From positions 124,001 through 188,000 of the forward strand of contig NZ_JANQAJ010000005.1 in assembly GCF_024707105.1 (NCBI RefSeq): a DNA stretch of 64,000 nt, in the 5' to 3' direction. Below, one piece after another: positions 25,875 through 34,555 of the stretch. The DNA is from Devosia ginsengisoli. GTDB lineage: Bacteria > Pseudomonadota > Alphaproteobacteria > Rhizobiales > Devosiaceae. The translations under genes and the position numbers were made by a program. Under the pieces are notes generated by a model, which was given only the letters and a program-made list of their open reading frames with translations, searched no databases and was not told where the DNA came from. Numbering within the stretch: the stretch's first letter is position 1; each line of letters opens with the position of its first letter.

Positions 25875-25930
25875 TTGACAGAATATCCGCCGCATTGCTA
25901 ATACGCATTATCTAGCTAATACGTATTAGC
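25875..25930 (+). promoter_or_regulatory. Promoter with two tandem LacI-type operators
   Basis: TTGACA at 25875-25880 and GCTAAT at 25897-25902 (16-base spacer) make a plausible -35/-10 pair. Two operator copies follow: an imperfect TAATACGCATTA inside 25897-25910 and a perfect 16-bp palindrome GCTAATACGTATTAGC at 25915-25930. The first covers the -10 element, so binding would block transcription. The regulator encoded 18 bases downstream is the probable binder, giving autoregulation of the whole operon. Confidence 0.75.
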
Positions 25931-25948
25931 AAAAAGAGGCGTGCGGCA

Positions 25949-26977
25949 ATGGCCAAACGGTTGAGACAGAAGGATATTGCGCAGCTGGCCGGGGTCAGCC
26001 AGGCGACTGTCTCGCTGGTGCTGAATGCCGCGCCCGCCACCCAGGCGCGCATCCCGGCGGAAACCCGCGAACGGGTCGAAAAGGTCATCCGCGAAACCGG
26101 CTACGTCGCCGACCCGGTGGCGCGGCGCATGGTCAAGGGCCTCAACCGCATCCTGGGCGTCTTCACCTACGAGCCCGCTTTCCCGTCCGAACAGGCCGAT
26201 TTTTTCACGCCCTTCCTCTTCGGCATCGAAGAGGCGGCCCAGGCTTTGGGCTACGACCTGCTCCTGCTGACGGGCGCCGGCACCCAGCGCAAGATTTTCG
26301 CCGAGAATGTCCGTCTGCGCCTGGCCGATGGCTGCGTCATTCTCGGTCGCAAATTCGACAATACCGAACTGGCGCGGCTGGTGGCTGGTGATTTCCCCTT
26401 CGTGGCCGTCGGTCGCCGCGACGATGCCGGCGGCCCCGTGCCCTATGTCGGCGGCGATTACGCCCCGGCCACCTCGGCGCTGGTCGAACGCGCCAGGGCG
26501 CTGGGGCACCGCCGCATCGCCTATGTCGGCCTCAATGAAGGCGCCGAATCCACCATCGACCGTTGGTACGGCTTCAGCCGCGCCATCGGCGACGCCGAAC
26601 TGGTCGCCAGCATCTTTGCCGTCGATCGCCCCCCCGCCGAAACGCTCGACATATTGGTCAGCGCCGGCGCCAGTTGCGTGTTCTTCACCGAACTGGCCGA
26701 CGCGATGCGCGTGGAAGCGGTGGCGCGCGAGCGGGGCCTGTCGGTGCCCGGCGACCTTTCCATCGTCGTGCTCGGCAATCACATCCGCGCCGATGAACCC
26801 GGCCGTCGCTTCACCTCCTTCGCCATTCCCCGCGAGGCGATGGCCAAGGCCGCAACCGAAATGCTGGTGCGGCGCGTCGAGAACGATGCGCCGGTCGAAC
26901 AGCTCCTGCTGCCCTGCGAACCCGTCGAGGGCGATACCCTCGGTCCGCTTTCTCCCAAGACCAAGAAGACCAGATGA
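25949..26977 (+). CDS. LacI family transcriptional regulator of the sugar operon
   Basis: A 342-residue regulator. The DNA-binding helix-turn-helix is RQKDIAQLAGVSQATVSLVL at residues 6-25, followed by a hinge and a sugar-binding-like sensor domain (GYVADPVARRMVKGLNRILG; SIVVLGNHIRADEPGRRFTS). It is the first gene of a co-directional operon and overlaps the FAD oxidoreductase gene by 4 bases (ATGA). Two TAATACG(T/C)ATTA sites just upstream are its likely operators. The effector is probably the sugar carried by the adjacent ABC transporter or a product of the FAD enzyme. Confidence 0.9.
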   Translation: MAKRLRQKDIAQLAGVSQATVSLVLNAAPATQARIPAETRERVEKVIRETGYVADPVARRMVKGLNRILGVFTYEPAFPSEQADFFTPFLFGIEEAAQALGYDLLLLTGAGTQRKIFAENVRLRLADGCVILGRKFDNTELARLVAGDFPFVAVGRRDDAGGPVPYVGGDYAPATSALVERARALGHRRIAYVGLNEGAESTIDRWYGFSRAIGDAELVASIFAVDRPPAETLDILVSAGASCVFFTELADAMRVEAVARERGLSVPGDLSIVVLGNHIRADEPGRRFTSFAIPREAMAKAATEMLVRRVENDAPVEQLLLPCEPVEGDTLGPLSPKTKKTR

Positions 26978-28587
26978 CCAAAGAATATTCAGCCGATCTG
27001 CTCGTTGTCGGTGGTGGCCTTGGCGGCGTCGCCGCCGCGCTTGGCGCGCTGCGCTCCGGGCGCACCGTCATCCTCACCGAGGAATATGACTGGCTGGGCG
27101 GCCAGCTCACGAGCCAGGCCGTGCCGCCGGACGAACATTCCTGGGTCGAGCAGTTCGGCATCACCCGCTCCTATCGCCAATTGCGCAACGGCATCCGCCA
27201 GTATTACCGCGACCACTATCCGCTGACGGCGGAAAGCCGCGCCTGGGGCGATCTCAATCCCGGCGCCGGCTGGGTCAGCCGTCTCTGCGCCGAACCGCGC
27301 GTCGGTGTCGCCGTCATCGAAGCCATGCTGGCGCCCTGGCGCGGCGGCGGGCAGTTGCGCGTGCTCCAGCCCTGGCGGCCCGTCGCGGCCGATGTCGACG
27401 GCGACACCGTTCGCGCCATCACCCTGCAGCACCGCGACAGCGGTGAGCGCATCGTGGTCTCGGCGCCCTATGTCGTGGACGCCACCGAGCTGGGCGATCT
27501 CCTGCCGCTCACGGGCACCGAATATGCCAAGGGCTTCGAGGCCCAGTCCGATACGGGCGAGCCCAGCGCACCGGCCGAGGCTCAGCCGGACAATGTGCAG
27601 GCCGTCTCGATCTGTTTTGCCGTCGATCATGTCGATGGCAACCAGGTGGGTGACAAGCCGGCCAACTACGATTTCTGGCGCCAGTACCAGCCCGATTTCT
27701 GGGGCGGCCCGCTGCTCAGCTTCAAGGCACCCCATCCGCGCACGCTCGAAATCACCGAGCGCAGTTTCACCCCCAATCCTGATGACGATCCGCTACTGGT
27801 CGATGCCGACCAGCGCCGCAATCCGGGTGACGGCAATCTCTGGACCTTCCGCCGCATCGCCGCGCGCCGCAATTTCGTGCCCGGTGCCTATGGCTCCGAC
27901 ATCTGCCTCGTGAACTGGCCGATGATCGACTATATGCTCGGCACCATCATCGACGTTTCCGAGGAAGAGAAGGCGGCTCACCTCAAAGCGGCGGCCGAAC
28001 TTTCCCATTCCATGTTCTACTGGTTGCAGACCGAGGCGCCCCGCGTCGATGGCGGTCAGGGTTTCCCCGGCCTGCGCCTGCGCGGCGATATCACCGGCAC
28101 CGACCATGGCCTGGCCATGGCCCCCTATGTCAGAGAAAGCCGCCGCATCCTGCCGGTTACCCGCATCGTCGAGCAGGACGTGTCCATGGCCGTGCATGGC
28201 AATGCCCTCTCCCGGCACTATCGCGACAGCGTCGGCATCGGCATGTACCGCATAGACCTGCACCCCTCGACCGGGGGCGACAACTATGTCGACGTAGAAT
28301 CCTCGCCTTTCGAGATTCCGCTCGGCGCGCTGCTGCCGCGCCGGGTGAAGAACCTGCTGCCCGGTGGCAAGAATCTGGGCACCACCCACATCACCAACGG
28401 CTGCTACCGCCTGCATCCGGTGGAGTGGAATGTGGGCGAAGTGGCCGGCCTTTTGGCCGCCCATTGCCTCAATAACGGGCTGACGCCGCACCAGGTGCAG
28501 GCGGATGACGGCCTGCTCACCGAATTCCAGGCCCATCTCTACACCCAGGGGATCGAGATCCGCTGGCCGGATGTGCGTGGCTATTGA
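26974..28587 (+). CDS. FAD-dependent oxidoreductase (FAD_oxidored family)
   Basis: A 537-residue flavoprotein with an N-terminal dinucleotide fold LLVVGGGLGGVAAALGA (residues 9-25), then EEYDWLGGQLTSQAVPPDEH, a conserved stretch in this FAD-dependent family. The later part has LLPGGKNLGTTHITNGCYRL, another family landmark near the C-terminus. No signal peptide. It lies between a LacI regulator gene and a sugar-binding-protein gene, so it probably oxidises the imported carbohydrate. The exact reaction is not known for most relatives. Confidence 0.82.
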   Translation: MTKEYSADLLVVGGGLGGVAAALGALRSGRTVILTEEYDWLGGQLTSQAVPPDEHSWVEQFGITRSYRQLRNGIRQYYRDHYPLTAESRAWGDLNPGAGWVSRLCAEPRVGVAVIEAMLAPWRGGGQLRVLQPWRPVAADVDGDTVRAITLQHRDSGERIVVSAPYVVDATELGDLLPLTGTEYAKGFEAQSDTGEPSAPAEAQPDNVQAVSICFAVDHVDGNQVGDKPANYDFWRQYQPDFWGGPLLSFKAPHPRTLEITERSFTPNPDDDPLLVDADQRRNPGDGNLWTFRRIAARRNFVPGAYGSDICLVNWPMIDYMLGTIIDVSEEEKAAHLKAAAELSHSMFYWLQTEAPRVDGGQGFPGLRLRGDITGTDHGLAMAPYVRESRRILPVTRIVEQDVSMAVHGNALSRHYRDSVGIGMYRIDLHPSTGGDNYVDVESSPFEIPLGALLPRRVKNLLPGGKNLGTTHITNGCYRLHPVEWNVGEVAGLLAAHCLNNGLTPHQVQADDGLLTEFQAHLYTQGIEIRWPDVRGY

Positions 28588-28606
28588 CGACCACAAGGAG
28601 GAACCA

Positions 28607-29875
28607 ATGAAAACCAATCATCTGAAGGCATCGGCGGCCATCGCCGGCATCGTTCTCGGGCTCGCTGCGACAGGTACGGCCTGGGCACAGGACGCAGTCA
28701 ACCTGCGCATGACCATCTGGAGCGCCAACGAAGCGCATCTGGCCACGTTCAACGAGATTGCCGAGGGCTTCAAGGCAACCCACCCCAATGTCACGGTCAG
28801 TTTCGAACCGCTGCCCTTCGACAGCTACACCACGACCCTGACCACCCAGATCGCCGGCGGCAATCCGCCGGACCTGGCCTGGATTCTCGAAACCACGGCT
28901 GCCGACTTCGTCAATTCCGGCGCCCTGGCCCCGCTGACCGACGCCTTTGCCGCCACCGAAGGCTATGACCTGGCCGATGTCACCGAGCAGGCGACCGCGC
29001 TCTGGACCAAGGATGGCCAGCTCTTCGCCTATCCCTTCTCCACCTCGCCCTTCGCCATCTTCGCCAACAACGACGTCATCAAGGCTGCCGGCGCCAAGAC
29101 CCCGGCCGAATTGATCGCTGCGGGCGAATGGAACTGGGACAATGCCTTCGCCACCGCGGCCACCGTCGGCCAATCCGGCAAGACGGGTCTCGTCGTCCGC
29201 GATTTCAAGTATCAGGTCTGGCAGAACATGGCCTCGATCTGGAATGGCTGGGGCGCCACGCCGTGGTCGGCCGATGGCAAGACCTGTACCTTCGCCGACC
29301 AGCCCATGGTTGATGCCATGACCGCCATCCACAAGGCCATCTTCACCGACAAGGCCATGCCCGGCCCCGGTGAGGATATCGACTTCTTCGCCGGGGAAAC
29401 CGGCATGACCATCACCCAGATCAGCCGCGCTTCGCTGCTGCCCACGGAAAATCCCTTCGATTGGGATCTGGTGCCGCTGCCGGCTGGTCCGGTCGGGGAA
29501 TATGCCGTGGTCGGTCAGGCCGGTGTCGGCGCCTTCGCTGCCGGAGCCAATGTCGATACGGCGGTGGAGTTCCTGGCCTACATGACCAACCCGGAAAACA
29601 GCCAGAAGCTGGCCCAGTTCTTCCCGCCGGCCCGCGCCAGCCTGCTCAATGCCGAAACCCTGGCCGCCACCAATCCGCTGCTTTCGGCTGAACAGATCGA
29701 CAATGTGGTGATCTCCGGCATTTCCAACGGTGTCGTGCTGCCGGGTCACACCAACTTCGCCCAAATCCAGCAGACCATCCGCGCCTCGCTGGACAGCCTC
29801 TGGGTGGCCGATGCCGATGTCGCCGCCGTGCTCGGCAATGTGTGCTCCAGCGTCAGCCCGCTGCTGGCCCGCTAA
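28607..29875 (+). CDS. Sugar ABC transporter substrate-binding protein
   Basis: A 422-residue exported binding protein of the MalE/UgpB class. The signal peptide ends near TAWAQDAVN (about residue 26). Typical motifs are LRMTIWSANEAHLATFNEIA, FKATHPNVTVSFEPLPFDSY and PDLAWILETTAADFVNSGAL. The ATG at 28607 follows AAGGAGGAA; earlier in-frame codons lie in the preceding gene. It stands first in a transport block with two permeases and an ATPase, from which it is separated by a palindromic repeat element. Confidence 0.92.
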   Translation: MKTNHLKASAAIAGIVLGLAATGTAWAQDAVNLRMTIWSANEAHLATFNEIAEGFKATHPNVTVSFEPLPFDSYTTTLTTQIAGGNPPDLAWILETTAADFVNSGALAPLTDAFAATEGYDLADVTEQATALWTKDGQLFAYPFSTSPFAIFANNDVIKAAGAKTPAELIAAGEWNWDNAFATAATVGQSGKTGLVVRDFKYQVWQNMASIWNGWGATPWSADGKTCTFADQPMVDAMTAIHKAIFTDKAMPGPGEDIDFFAGETGMTITQISRASLLPTENPFDWDLVPLPAGPVGEYAVVGQAGVGAFAAGANVDTAVEFLAYMTNPENSQKLAQFFPPARASLLNAETLAATNPLLSAEQIDNVVISGISNGVVLPGHTNFAQIQQTIRASLDSLWVADADVAAVLGNVCSSVSPLLAR

Positions 29876-29894
29876 GGCGAGGTTAGGCACTGAA

Positions 29895-30120
29895 CCCCTC
29901 CCTCCCCCTTGTGGGGCTGCGAGCCGGCCCGCAGGGCAAGATCGCTCCGGTGGAGCGATCTTAGGCGAGAAGGCCATGAGAGCTATGCTCGAATGGCTGG
30001 AAGCGAGATAGGGCTTAGCGTCAGCTAAGTCCGTTGAATCGAGCAGGGTGGGGGTATGCTTCCGCGAGTCCGATGCTCGTGACACCCCCACCCTTGATCC
30101 CTCCCACAAGGGGAGGGAGA
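29895..30120. repeat. Palindromic intergenic repeat, family A copy 1
   Basis: The outer arms CCTCCCCCTTGTGGGG and CCCACAAGGGGAGGGAG are inverted copies. The core AAGCGAGATAGGGCTTAGC ... GATCGAGCAGGGTGGGGG ... CACCCCCACCCTTGATCCCT recurs at 45181-45333. This copy has an extra 80-odd bases including an 11-bp hairpin, AAGATCGCTCC/GGAGCGATCTT (29938-29962). It fills the gap between the binding-protein gene and the first permease gene. Confidence 0.8.
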
Positions 30121-30136
30121 CGAAGGAACCACCCTT

Positions 30137-31057
30137 ATGAGCTTGCCGGCAGAGCCCATGCAGCAAAAACGCCCCTTCTGGACCATGGCCCGTCGCGACG
30201 CGGCCGCGGGCTATGTTTTCATCGCCCCCCAGTTGGTCGGCATCATCACCTTCGTCCTCGTGCCGCTCGGCCTGGTCTTCTGGTATTCGCTGCACGAATG
30301 GAATGTGCTGGCCTCCACCTTCAACTATGTTGGCGCGGCCAATTACCAGATGCTGCTGGCCGATCCCAACCTGCCATCGGTTCTGCTGGCCTCGGCCATT
30401 TTCTCGGTCGGGCTGGTGATCCTCAACATGTCGCTGGCTTTGCTGCTGGCCGTGCTGCTGGACCAGAAGCTCAGGGGTCTCGTGGTCTTCCGCACCCTGT
30501 TCTTCTCGCCCGTCGTGGTGTCGCTTGTCGCCTGGACCATCGTCTGGAGCTTCCTGCTGCAGAACAATGGCGGCATCAATGGCATGCTGGCCATGCTCGG
30601 TATCGAAGGGCCTAACTGGCTGCGCACGCCCACCACGGCCCTGATCTCGGTGGTGGTGGTGCAGGTCTTCAAGAATGTCGGTCTCAACATGGTCCTGTTT
30701 CTTGCCGCGCTCCAGGGCGTACCCAAGGAGCTTTACGAAGCCGCGCGGGTCGATGGGGCAGGGCGCTTCAAGCAGTTCCGCCGCATCACCCTGCCGCTGA
30801 TCTCCCCCACCATCCTGCTGACCTCGATCATCACCGTCGTCGGCTCGCTCCAGGTATTCGCCCAGATTGCCGTCCTCACCCAGGGCGGACCGGGCATGTC
30901 GACCACGGTTCTGGTCTACTACCTCTATCAGCAGGCCTTCCAGTTCCACTTCTTCGGCTATGGCTCGACCCTGTCGATCCTGCTCTTCGTCATCGTCGCC
31001 GCGCTCACCTTCGCCCAGTGGCAGCTCCGCAAGCGGATCGTCTTCTATGAAAACTGA
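30137..31057 (+). CDS. Sugar ABC transporter permease 1 (MalF type)
   Basis: A 306-residue permease with six membrane segments. The cytoplasmic EAA loop reads YEAARVDGAGRFKQFRRITL, the site that contacts the ATPase. N-terminal features (DAAAGYVFIAPQLVGIITFV; WYSLHEWNVL) are typical of CUT1 sugar importers. It overlaps the second permease gene by 11 bases. Its binding protein is encoded upstream across the repeat. Confidence 0.92.
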   Translation: MSLPAEPMQQKRPFWTMARRDAAAGYVFIAPQLVGIITFVLVPLGLVFWYSLHEWNVLASTFNYVGAANYQMLLADPNLPSVLLASAIFSVGLVILNMSLALLLAVLLDQKLRGLVVFRTLFFSPVVVSLVAWTIVWSFLLQNNGGINGMLAMLGIEGPNWLRTPTTALISVVVVQVFKNVGLNMVLFLAALQGVPKELYEAARVDGAGRFKQFRRITLPLISPTILLTSIITVVGSLQVFAQIAVLTQGGPGMSTTVLVYYLYQQAFQFHFFGYGSTLSILLFVIVAALTFAQWQLRKRIVFYEN

Positions 31058-31889
31058 TCTCTCCCCCCGCATGAAAGTGGCGCTTTACGGGCTGATGTGC
31101 GTGCTGCTCATCCCGTTCGTCTTCCCGACCTGGTGGATGGTCACCTCGTCGGTCAAGCCGATCAGCGACATCTTCGCCTTCCCGCCCGATCTCTGGCCTC
31201 GCCGCTTCGATTTCTCGACCTATGCCCAGGTCTTCGAACTGCAGCCCTTTGCCCGGCAATACTGGAACTCGGCCTATATCGCCGCTTTGGTCACCGCAGG
31301 CACGATGCTCATCTCGTCCATGGCCGGCTATGCCTTCGCGCGGATCAAGTTTCCCTTCAGCAATGCCATCTTCATGGTGGTCCTGCTGGGCCTGCTGATC
31401 CCCAGCGAGGTCACCATCGTCCCGTTGTTCCAGATGTTCCTCAAATGGGGCATGATCAACACCCATTGGCCGCTGATCCTGGTGCCGATCTTCGGCGCGC
31501 CCTCGGTCTTTGCCACCTTCGTCATGCGCCAGTTCTTCATCGCTTTGCCGGTCGAGCTGGAAGAGGCTGCCCGCGTCGATGGCCTGGGCCGGTTCAAGAT
31601 CTTCTGGACCATCGCCCTGCCGCTCGCCAAGCCCGCCCTCGGCGCGGTGGCCATCTTCACCTTCCTCCATTCCTGGAACCTCTATCTCGAACCGATCGTA
31701 TTCCTCTCCTCGACGCAGATGTTCACCCTGCCCCAGGCGCTGACCCAGTTCACCGATGCCTATGGCGGGGCCATGTGGAACATCCAGCTCGCCGCCGCGA
31801 CCATGACCGCCATCCCGGTCCTGCTGGTCTTCATCGTGGCACAGAAGCAGTTCGTCGAAGGGCTCGCCCATACCGGGCTGAAAGGCTGA
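31047..31889 (+). CDS. Sugar ABC transporter permease 2 (MalG type)
   Basis: A 280-residue permease. The motif WWMVTSSVKPISDIFAFPP near the N-terminus and the EAA loop LEEAARVDGLGRFKIFWTIA identify the CUT1 MalG class. The ATG at 31047 overlaps the end of permease 1; an ATG at 31071 is an alternative. It forms the membrane heterodimer with the preceding gene product. Confidence 0.92.
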   Translation: MKTDLSPRMKVALYGLMCVLLIPFVFPTWWMVTSSVKPISDIFAFPPDLWPRRFDFSTYAQVFELQPFARQYWNSAYIAALVTAGTMLISSMAGYAFARIKFPFSNAIFMVVLLGLLIPSEVTIVPLFQMFLKWGMINTHWPLILVPIFGAPSVFATFVMRQFFIALPVELEEAARVDGLGRFKIFWTIALPLAKPALGAVAIFTFLHSWNLYLEPIVFLSSTQMFTLPQALTQFTDAYGGAMWNIQLAAATMTAIPVLLVFIVAQKQFVEGLAHTGLKG

Positions 31890-31891
31890 CC

Positions 31892-32938
31892 ATGGCTCCC
31901 GTTACCCTCAAATCCGTTCGCAAGGCCTATGGCGATGCCAAGGTGCTGCATGGCGTCGACATCGCCATTGCCGATGGCGAATTCATCGTGCTGGTCGGCC
32001 CATCGGGCTGCGGCAAATCCACCCTGCTGCGCATGATTGCCGGTCTCGAAGTCATCACCGACGGTGCGGTCGAAATCGGCGGCCGCGTGGTCAACGACCT
32101 CGAACCCAAGGACCGCGACATCGCCATGGTGTTCCAGAACTATGCGCTCTATCCGCATATGACGGTCGCCACCAATATGGGCTTCTCGCTCGAGCATCGC
32201 GGTGCCTCCAAGGCCGAGATAGCAGAGCGCGTCAAATGGGCCGCCGAAATCCTTGGCCTGGTGCCCCTGCTCGATCGCTATCCCCGCCAGCTTTCCGGAG
32301 GCCAGCGCCAGCGCGTCGCCATGGGCCGCGCCATCGTGCGCAATCCGCAGGTCTTCCTGTTCGACGAACCCCTCAGCAATCTCGACGCCAAGCTGCGCGT
32401 CGTGATGCGCGGCGAGATCAAGGGCCTGCACCAGCGCCTCGGCGTCACTACCGTCTATGTCACCCACGATCAGGTGGAAGCCATGACCATGGCCGACCGC
32501 ATCGTGGTGATGAATGCCGGCCGGGTCGAGCAGATCGGCGCCCCGCTCGACCTCTATGACCGCCCGGCCAACCTTTTCGTCGCCGGCTTCATCGGCTCCC
32601 CCGCCATGAACCTGATCGGCGGCGAAATCACCGAACAGGGCTTCGTGGCAGCCGGGGTAACCCTGCCGCTGCCATCAGGCACCGCCGCAAGGGGCAAGGC
32701 CACCTATGGCATTCGCCCGGAACACCTTATTCTGGCCGATGACGGCGTGCCCGCCACCGTTACCCTGGTCGAACCCATGGGCTCCGAAACCCAGGTCACC
32801 ATGACCCTGGGCGAACACAGGATCATCGGCGTCTTCCGCGAGCGGCTGTCCGCCCGCCCCGGCGAAATCATCCATGTCCGGCCCGATCTCGCCGCTATCC
32901 ACCTCTTCGACACCGAAACCGGCGCACGGATCGGCTGA
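31892..32938 (+). CDS. Sugar ABC transporter ATP-binding protein (UgpC/MalK type)
   Basis: A 348-residue ATPase: Walker A GPSGCGKSTLLRMIAGLE, Q-loop MVFQNYALYPHMTV, signature LSGGQRQRVAMGRAIV, Walker B VFLFDEPLSNLDAKLR, switch His in YVTHDQVEAMTMAD. The C-terminal TOBE/OB regulatory domain runs from FIGSPAMNLIGG to the end and includes GIRPEHL. The ATG at 31892 is 3 bases after the permease stop; in-frame sequence further upstream is the shadow of the permease. The stop overlaps the next start by one base. Confidence 0.94.
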   Translation: MAPVTLKSVRKAYGDAKVLHGVDIAIADGEFIVLVGPSGCGKSTLLRMIAGLEVITDGAVEIGGRVVNDLEPKDRDIAMVFQNYALYPHMTVATNMGFSLEHRGASKAEIAERVKWAAEILGLVPLLDRYPRQLSGGQRQRVAMGRAIVRNPQVFLFDEPLSNLDAKLRVVMRGEIKGLHQRLGVTTVYVTHDQVEAMTMADRIVVMNAGRVEQIGAPLDLYDRPANLFVAGFIGSPAMNLIGGEITEQGFVAAGVTLPLPSGTAARGKATYGIRPEHLILADDGVPATVTLVEPMGSETQVTMTLGEHRIIGVFRERLSARPGEIIHVRPDLAAIHLFDTETGARIG

Positions 32939-33615
32939 TGTATCCCGAAACCAAGCTCTACCGCGCTCTGACCGGCGGCGCCTTTCCCGTCATCGTCTCG
33001 CTGGCCCGCCACGATCTGGATCTGGCCAAGGCGGCGCTGGATGGCGGCGCCTTCGCGCTCAAGACCCATCTCAACGCCTATCATCGCGCCACCGGCACGA
33101 CCTTTGGCAGCTTCGCCGAGGAACGCCCCTTCTTCGAGCAGTTGGCCAAACTCGGCTGCACGCTCCTCGTCATGGCCGGCCAGGAAACCGTGCCTTCACC
33201 CGAGGAGATGGAGGCTCTGGCCACCCTCGGCTTCGAAGGCTTCAACGTCTATATCGACCACCTGCAACCGCACCTGCTGCAATCGCGGCTCCGCCCCATG
33301 CCGGCTTTGTCCTCCGACAGCACGCCGGAAGATATTGCCCGCATCGCCGCCATTCGCGGCTGCATCATCGAAGCCTCGATCATGCCCTTCGAGCGCTATC
33401 GCACCGCCATGACCGATGCCGATCTCGCCCGCTACCGCCAGATCGCCGAAGCGGTGGACATCCCCGTCATCGTCCCCAGCCAGCTCAACCTCACGCCAAC
33501 AGATGCAGCCAAGCTGCGCCAGGCCGGCATAGCTGCACCCCTGCTGGGCGCCATCGTCACCGGCAACACACCGCAATCCGTGCGCGCGGCCGTGAGCGCT
33601 ATCGCTTCGATCTAG
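32938..33615 (+). CDS. Putative TIM-barrel protein of the sugar operon
   Basis: A 225-residue soluble protein with alternating strand/helix pattern (FPVIVSLARHDLDLAKAALD, GCTLLVMAGQETV, GFEGFNVYIDHL, GCIIEASIMPFER, DIPVIVPSQLNLTP, APLLGAIVTGNTPQSVRAAV). The last segment looks like the phosphate-gripping loop of small phosphate-binding TIM barrels such as NanE, TrpF or KDPG aldolases. I cannot name the reaction. It starts at an ATG overlapping the ATPase stop (TGATG) and is last in the operon, so it probably acts on the phosphorylated or oxidised sugar. Confidence 0.6.
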   Translation: MYPETKLYRALTGGAFPVIVSLARHDLDLAKAALDGGAFALKTHLNAYHRATGTTFGSFAEERPFFEQLAKLGCTLLVMAGQETVPSPEEMEALATLGFEGFNVYIDHLQPHLLQSRLRPMPALSSDSTPEDIARIAAIRGCIIEASIMPFERYRTAMTDADLARYRQIAEAVDIPVIVPSQLNLTPTDAAKLRQAGIAAPLLGAIVTGNTPQSVRAAVSAIASI

Positions 33616-33622
33616 CCCCATG

Positions 33623-33696
33623 CCCACCCTCCCCCTTGAGGGGAGGGTAGCGTCGCTAGGCCCGAAGGGCCGTAGCAGAGCTAGGGAGGGGGGTGG
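33623..33696. repeat. Palindromic intergenic repeat, CT-rich type
   Basis: CCACCCTCCCCC at the left end and GGAGGGGGGTGG at the right end are inverted, with a second small hairpin AGGCCCGAAGGGCC-like inside. It lies between the convergent sugar operon and fdhD and could act as a bidirectional terminator. Confidence 0.65.
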
Positions 33697-33718
33697 CCTT
33701 AAGGATCGCAGAAACGCT

Positions 33719-34555
33719 TCAGGGCGCCGTCACGATATTATCCCGCCCACTCAGCACCAGCGCCGCATCGGCACGCGCCAGCGTCACCAGCGTCAGCCCC
33801 GCCGCTGCGGCCCGCTCGGCCGCCAGTGTAGTCGGCGCCGAAATGGTCACCAGCATCGGGCAGCCCGCCCGCACGGTCTTTTCCACCAGTTCATAGCTGC
33901 ACCGCGCCGTCAGCAGGAAAAACCCCGTCCCCGGATCGATCGCCTGCCACGCCAAGGCGCCGATGAGCTTGTCGAGCGCATTGTGCCGGCCCACATCCTC
34001 GCGCGCCATCACGATGCTGCCATCGGGCAGGCAGAACGCCGCCCCATGCACCGCACCGGTTTCCCGGCTGAGCGGCTGGTGCTCCGACAACCCCTCTAGC
34101 GCCCGCGTGATAGCCTGCCGATCTACGCTGATGCGGGCGGCGACTGGGGGCAGGGGGCGCAACACCTGTTCGATATTGTCGATGCCGCAGAGCCCACAAC
34201 TGCTTTCGGTGACCCGCGTCCGCGCTCGCGCCATCGCTTTCTGCGCGCCATCAGGCGGCAGGTTCAGCCGTACCACGAACCCGCCCTTCACCGCATGGGC
34301 CTGCACGTCGAGAATATCCGCCGGCCCCGTCGCAAGTCCCTCGCTCAGTGCAAAGCCGGTGGCATAGTCCACCAGGTCCGCCGGCGTCGCCATCATGACG
34401 GCATAGCCGATGCCGCACACATCGAAGGCCACCGGCGCCTCGACCGGCACATTGCGGATGATCCTCGCATCGCCCTGCGGCCCAAGCCCCAGCCCGAGCC
34501 GATCCAGCGCGGTCTCGACCGCCCGCCGCCCCTCTGCCTCCAGCGGCCTGTCCAT
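33719..34555 (-). CDS. fdhD: Formate dehydrogenase accessory sulfurtransferase FdhD
   Basis: A 278-residue FdhD protein. It transfers sulfur to the molybdenum cofactor of formate dehydrogenases. Diagnostic motifs are SSCGLCG with the two catalytic Cys (about residues 118-124) and MAREDVGRHNALDKLIGAL. The C-terminal LLTARCSYELVEKTVRAGCP is also typical. The ATG at 34555 overlaps the stop of the molybdoenzyme gene upstream (TGATG), so enzyme and maturation factor are coupled. Confidence 0.95.
   Translation of the reverse strand: MDRPLEAEGRRAVETALDRLGLGLGPQGDARIIRNVPVEAPVAFDVCGIGYAVMMATPADLVDYATGFALSEGLATGPADILDVQAHAVKGGFVVRLNLPPDGAQKAMARARTRVTESSCGLCGIDNIEQVLRPLPPVAARISVDRQAITRALEGLSEHQPLSRETGAVHGAAFCLPDGSIVMAREDVGRHNALDKLIGALAWQAIDPGTGFFLLTARCSYELVEKTVRAGCPMLVTISAPTTLAAERAAAAGLTLVTLARADAALVLSGRDNIVTAP

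Noticed and set aside
28517..31072. A very long open frame (about 850 codons) on the minus strand
   Set aside because: It is the antisense shadow of a binding-protein and a permease gene, is His/Gly/Asp-rich with low complexity and has no domain; such frames are common in G+C-rich DNA.
31097..31891. N-terminal extension of the UgpC-type ATPase
   Set aside because: The first 265 codons of this open frame are the out-of-frame shadow of the permease gene; the ATPase clearly begins at 31892.
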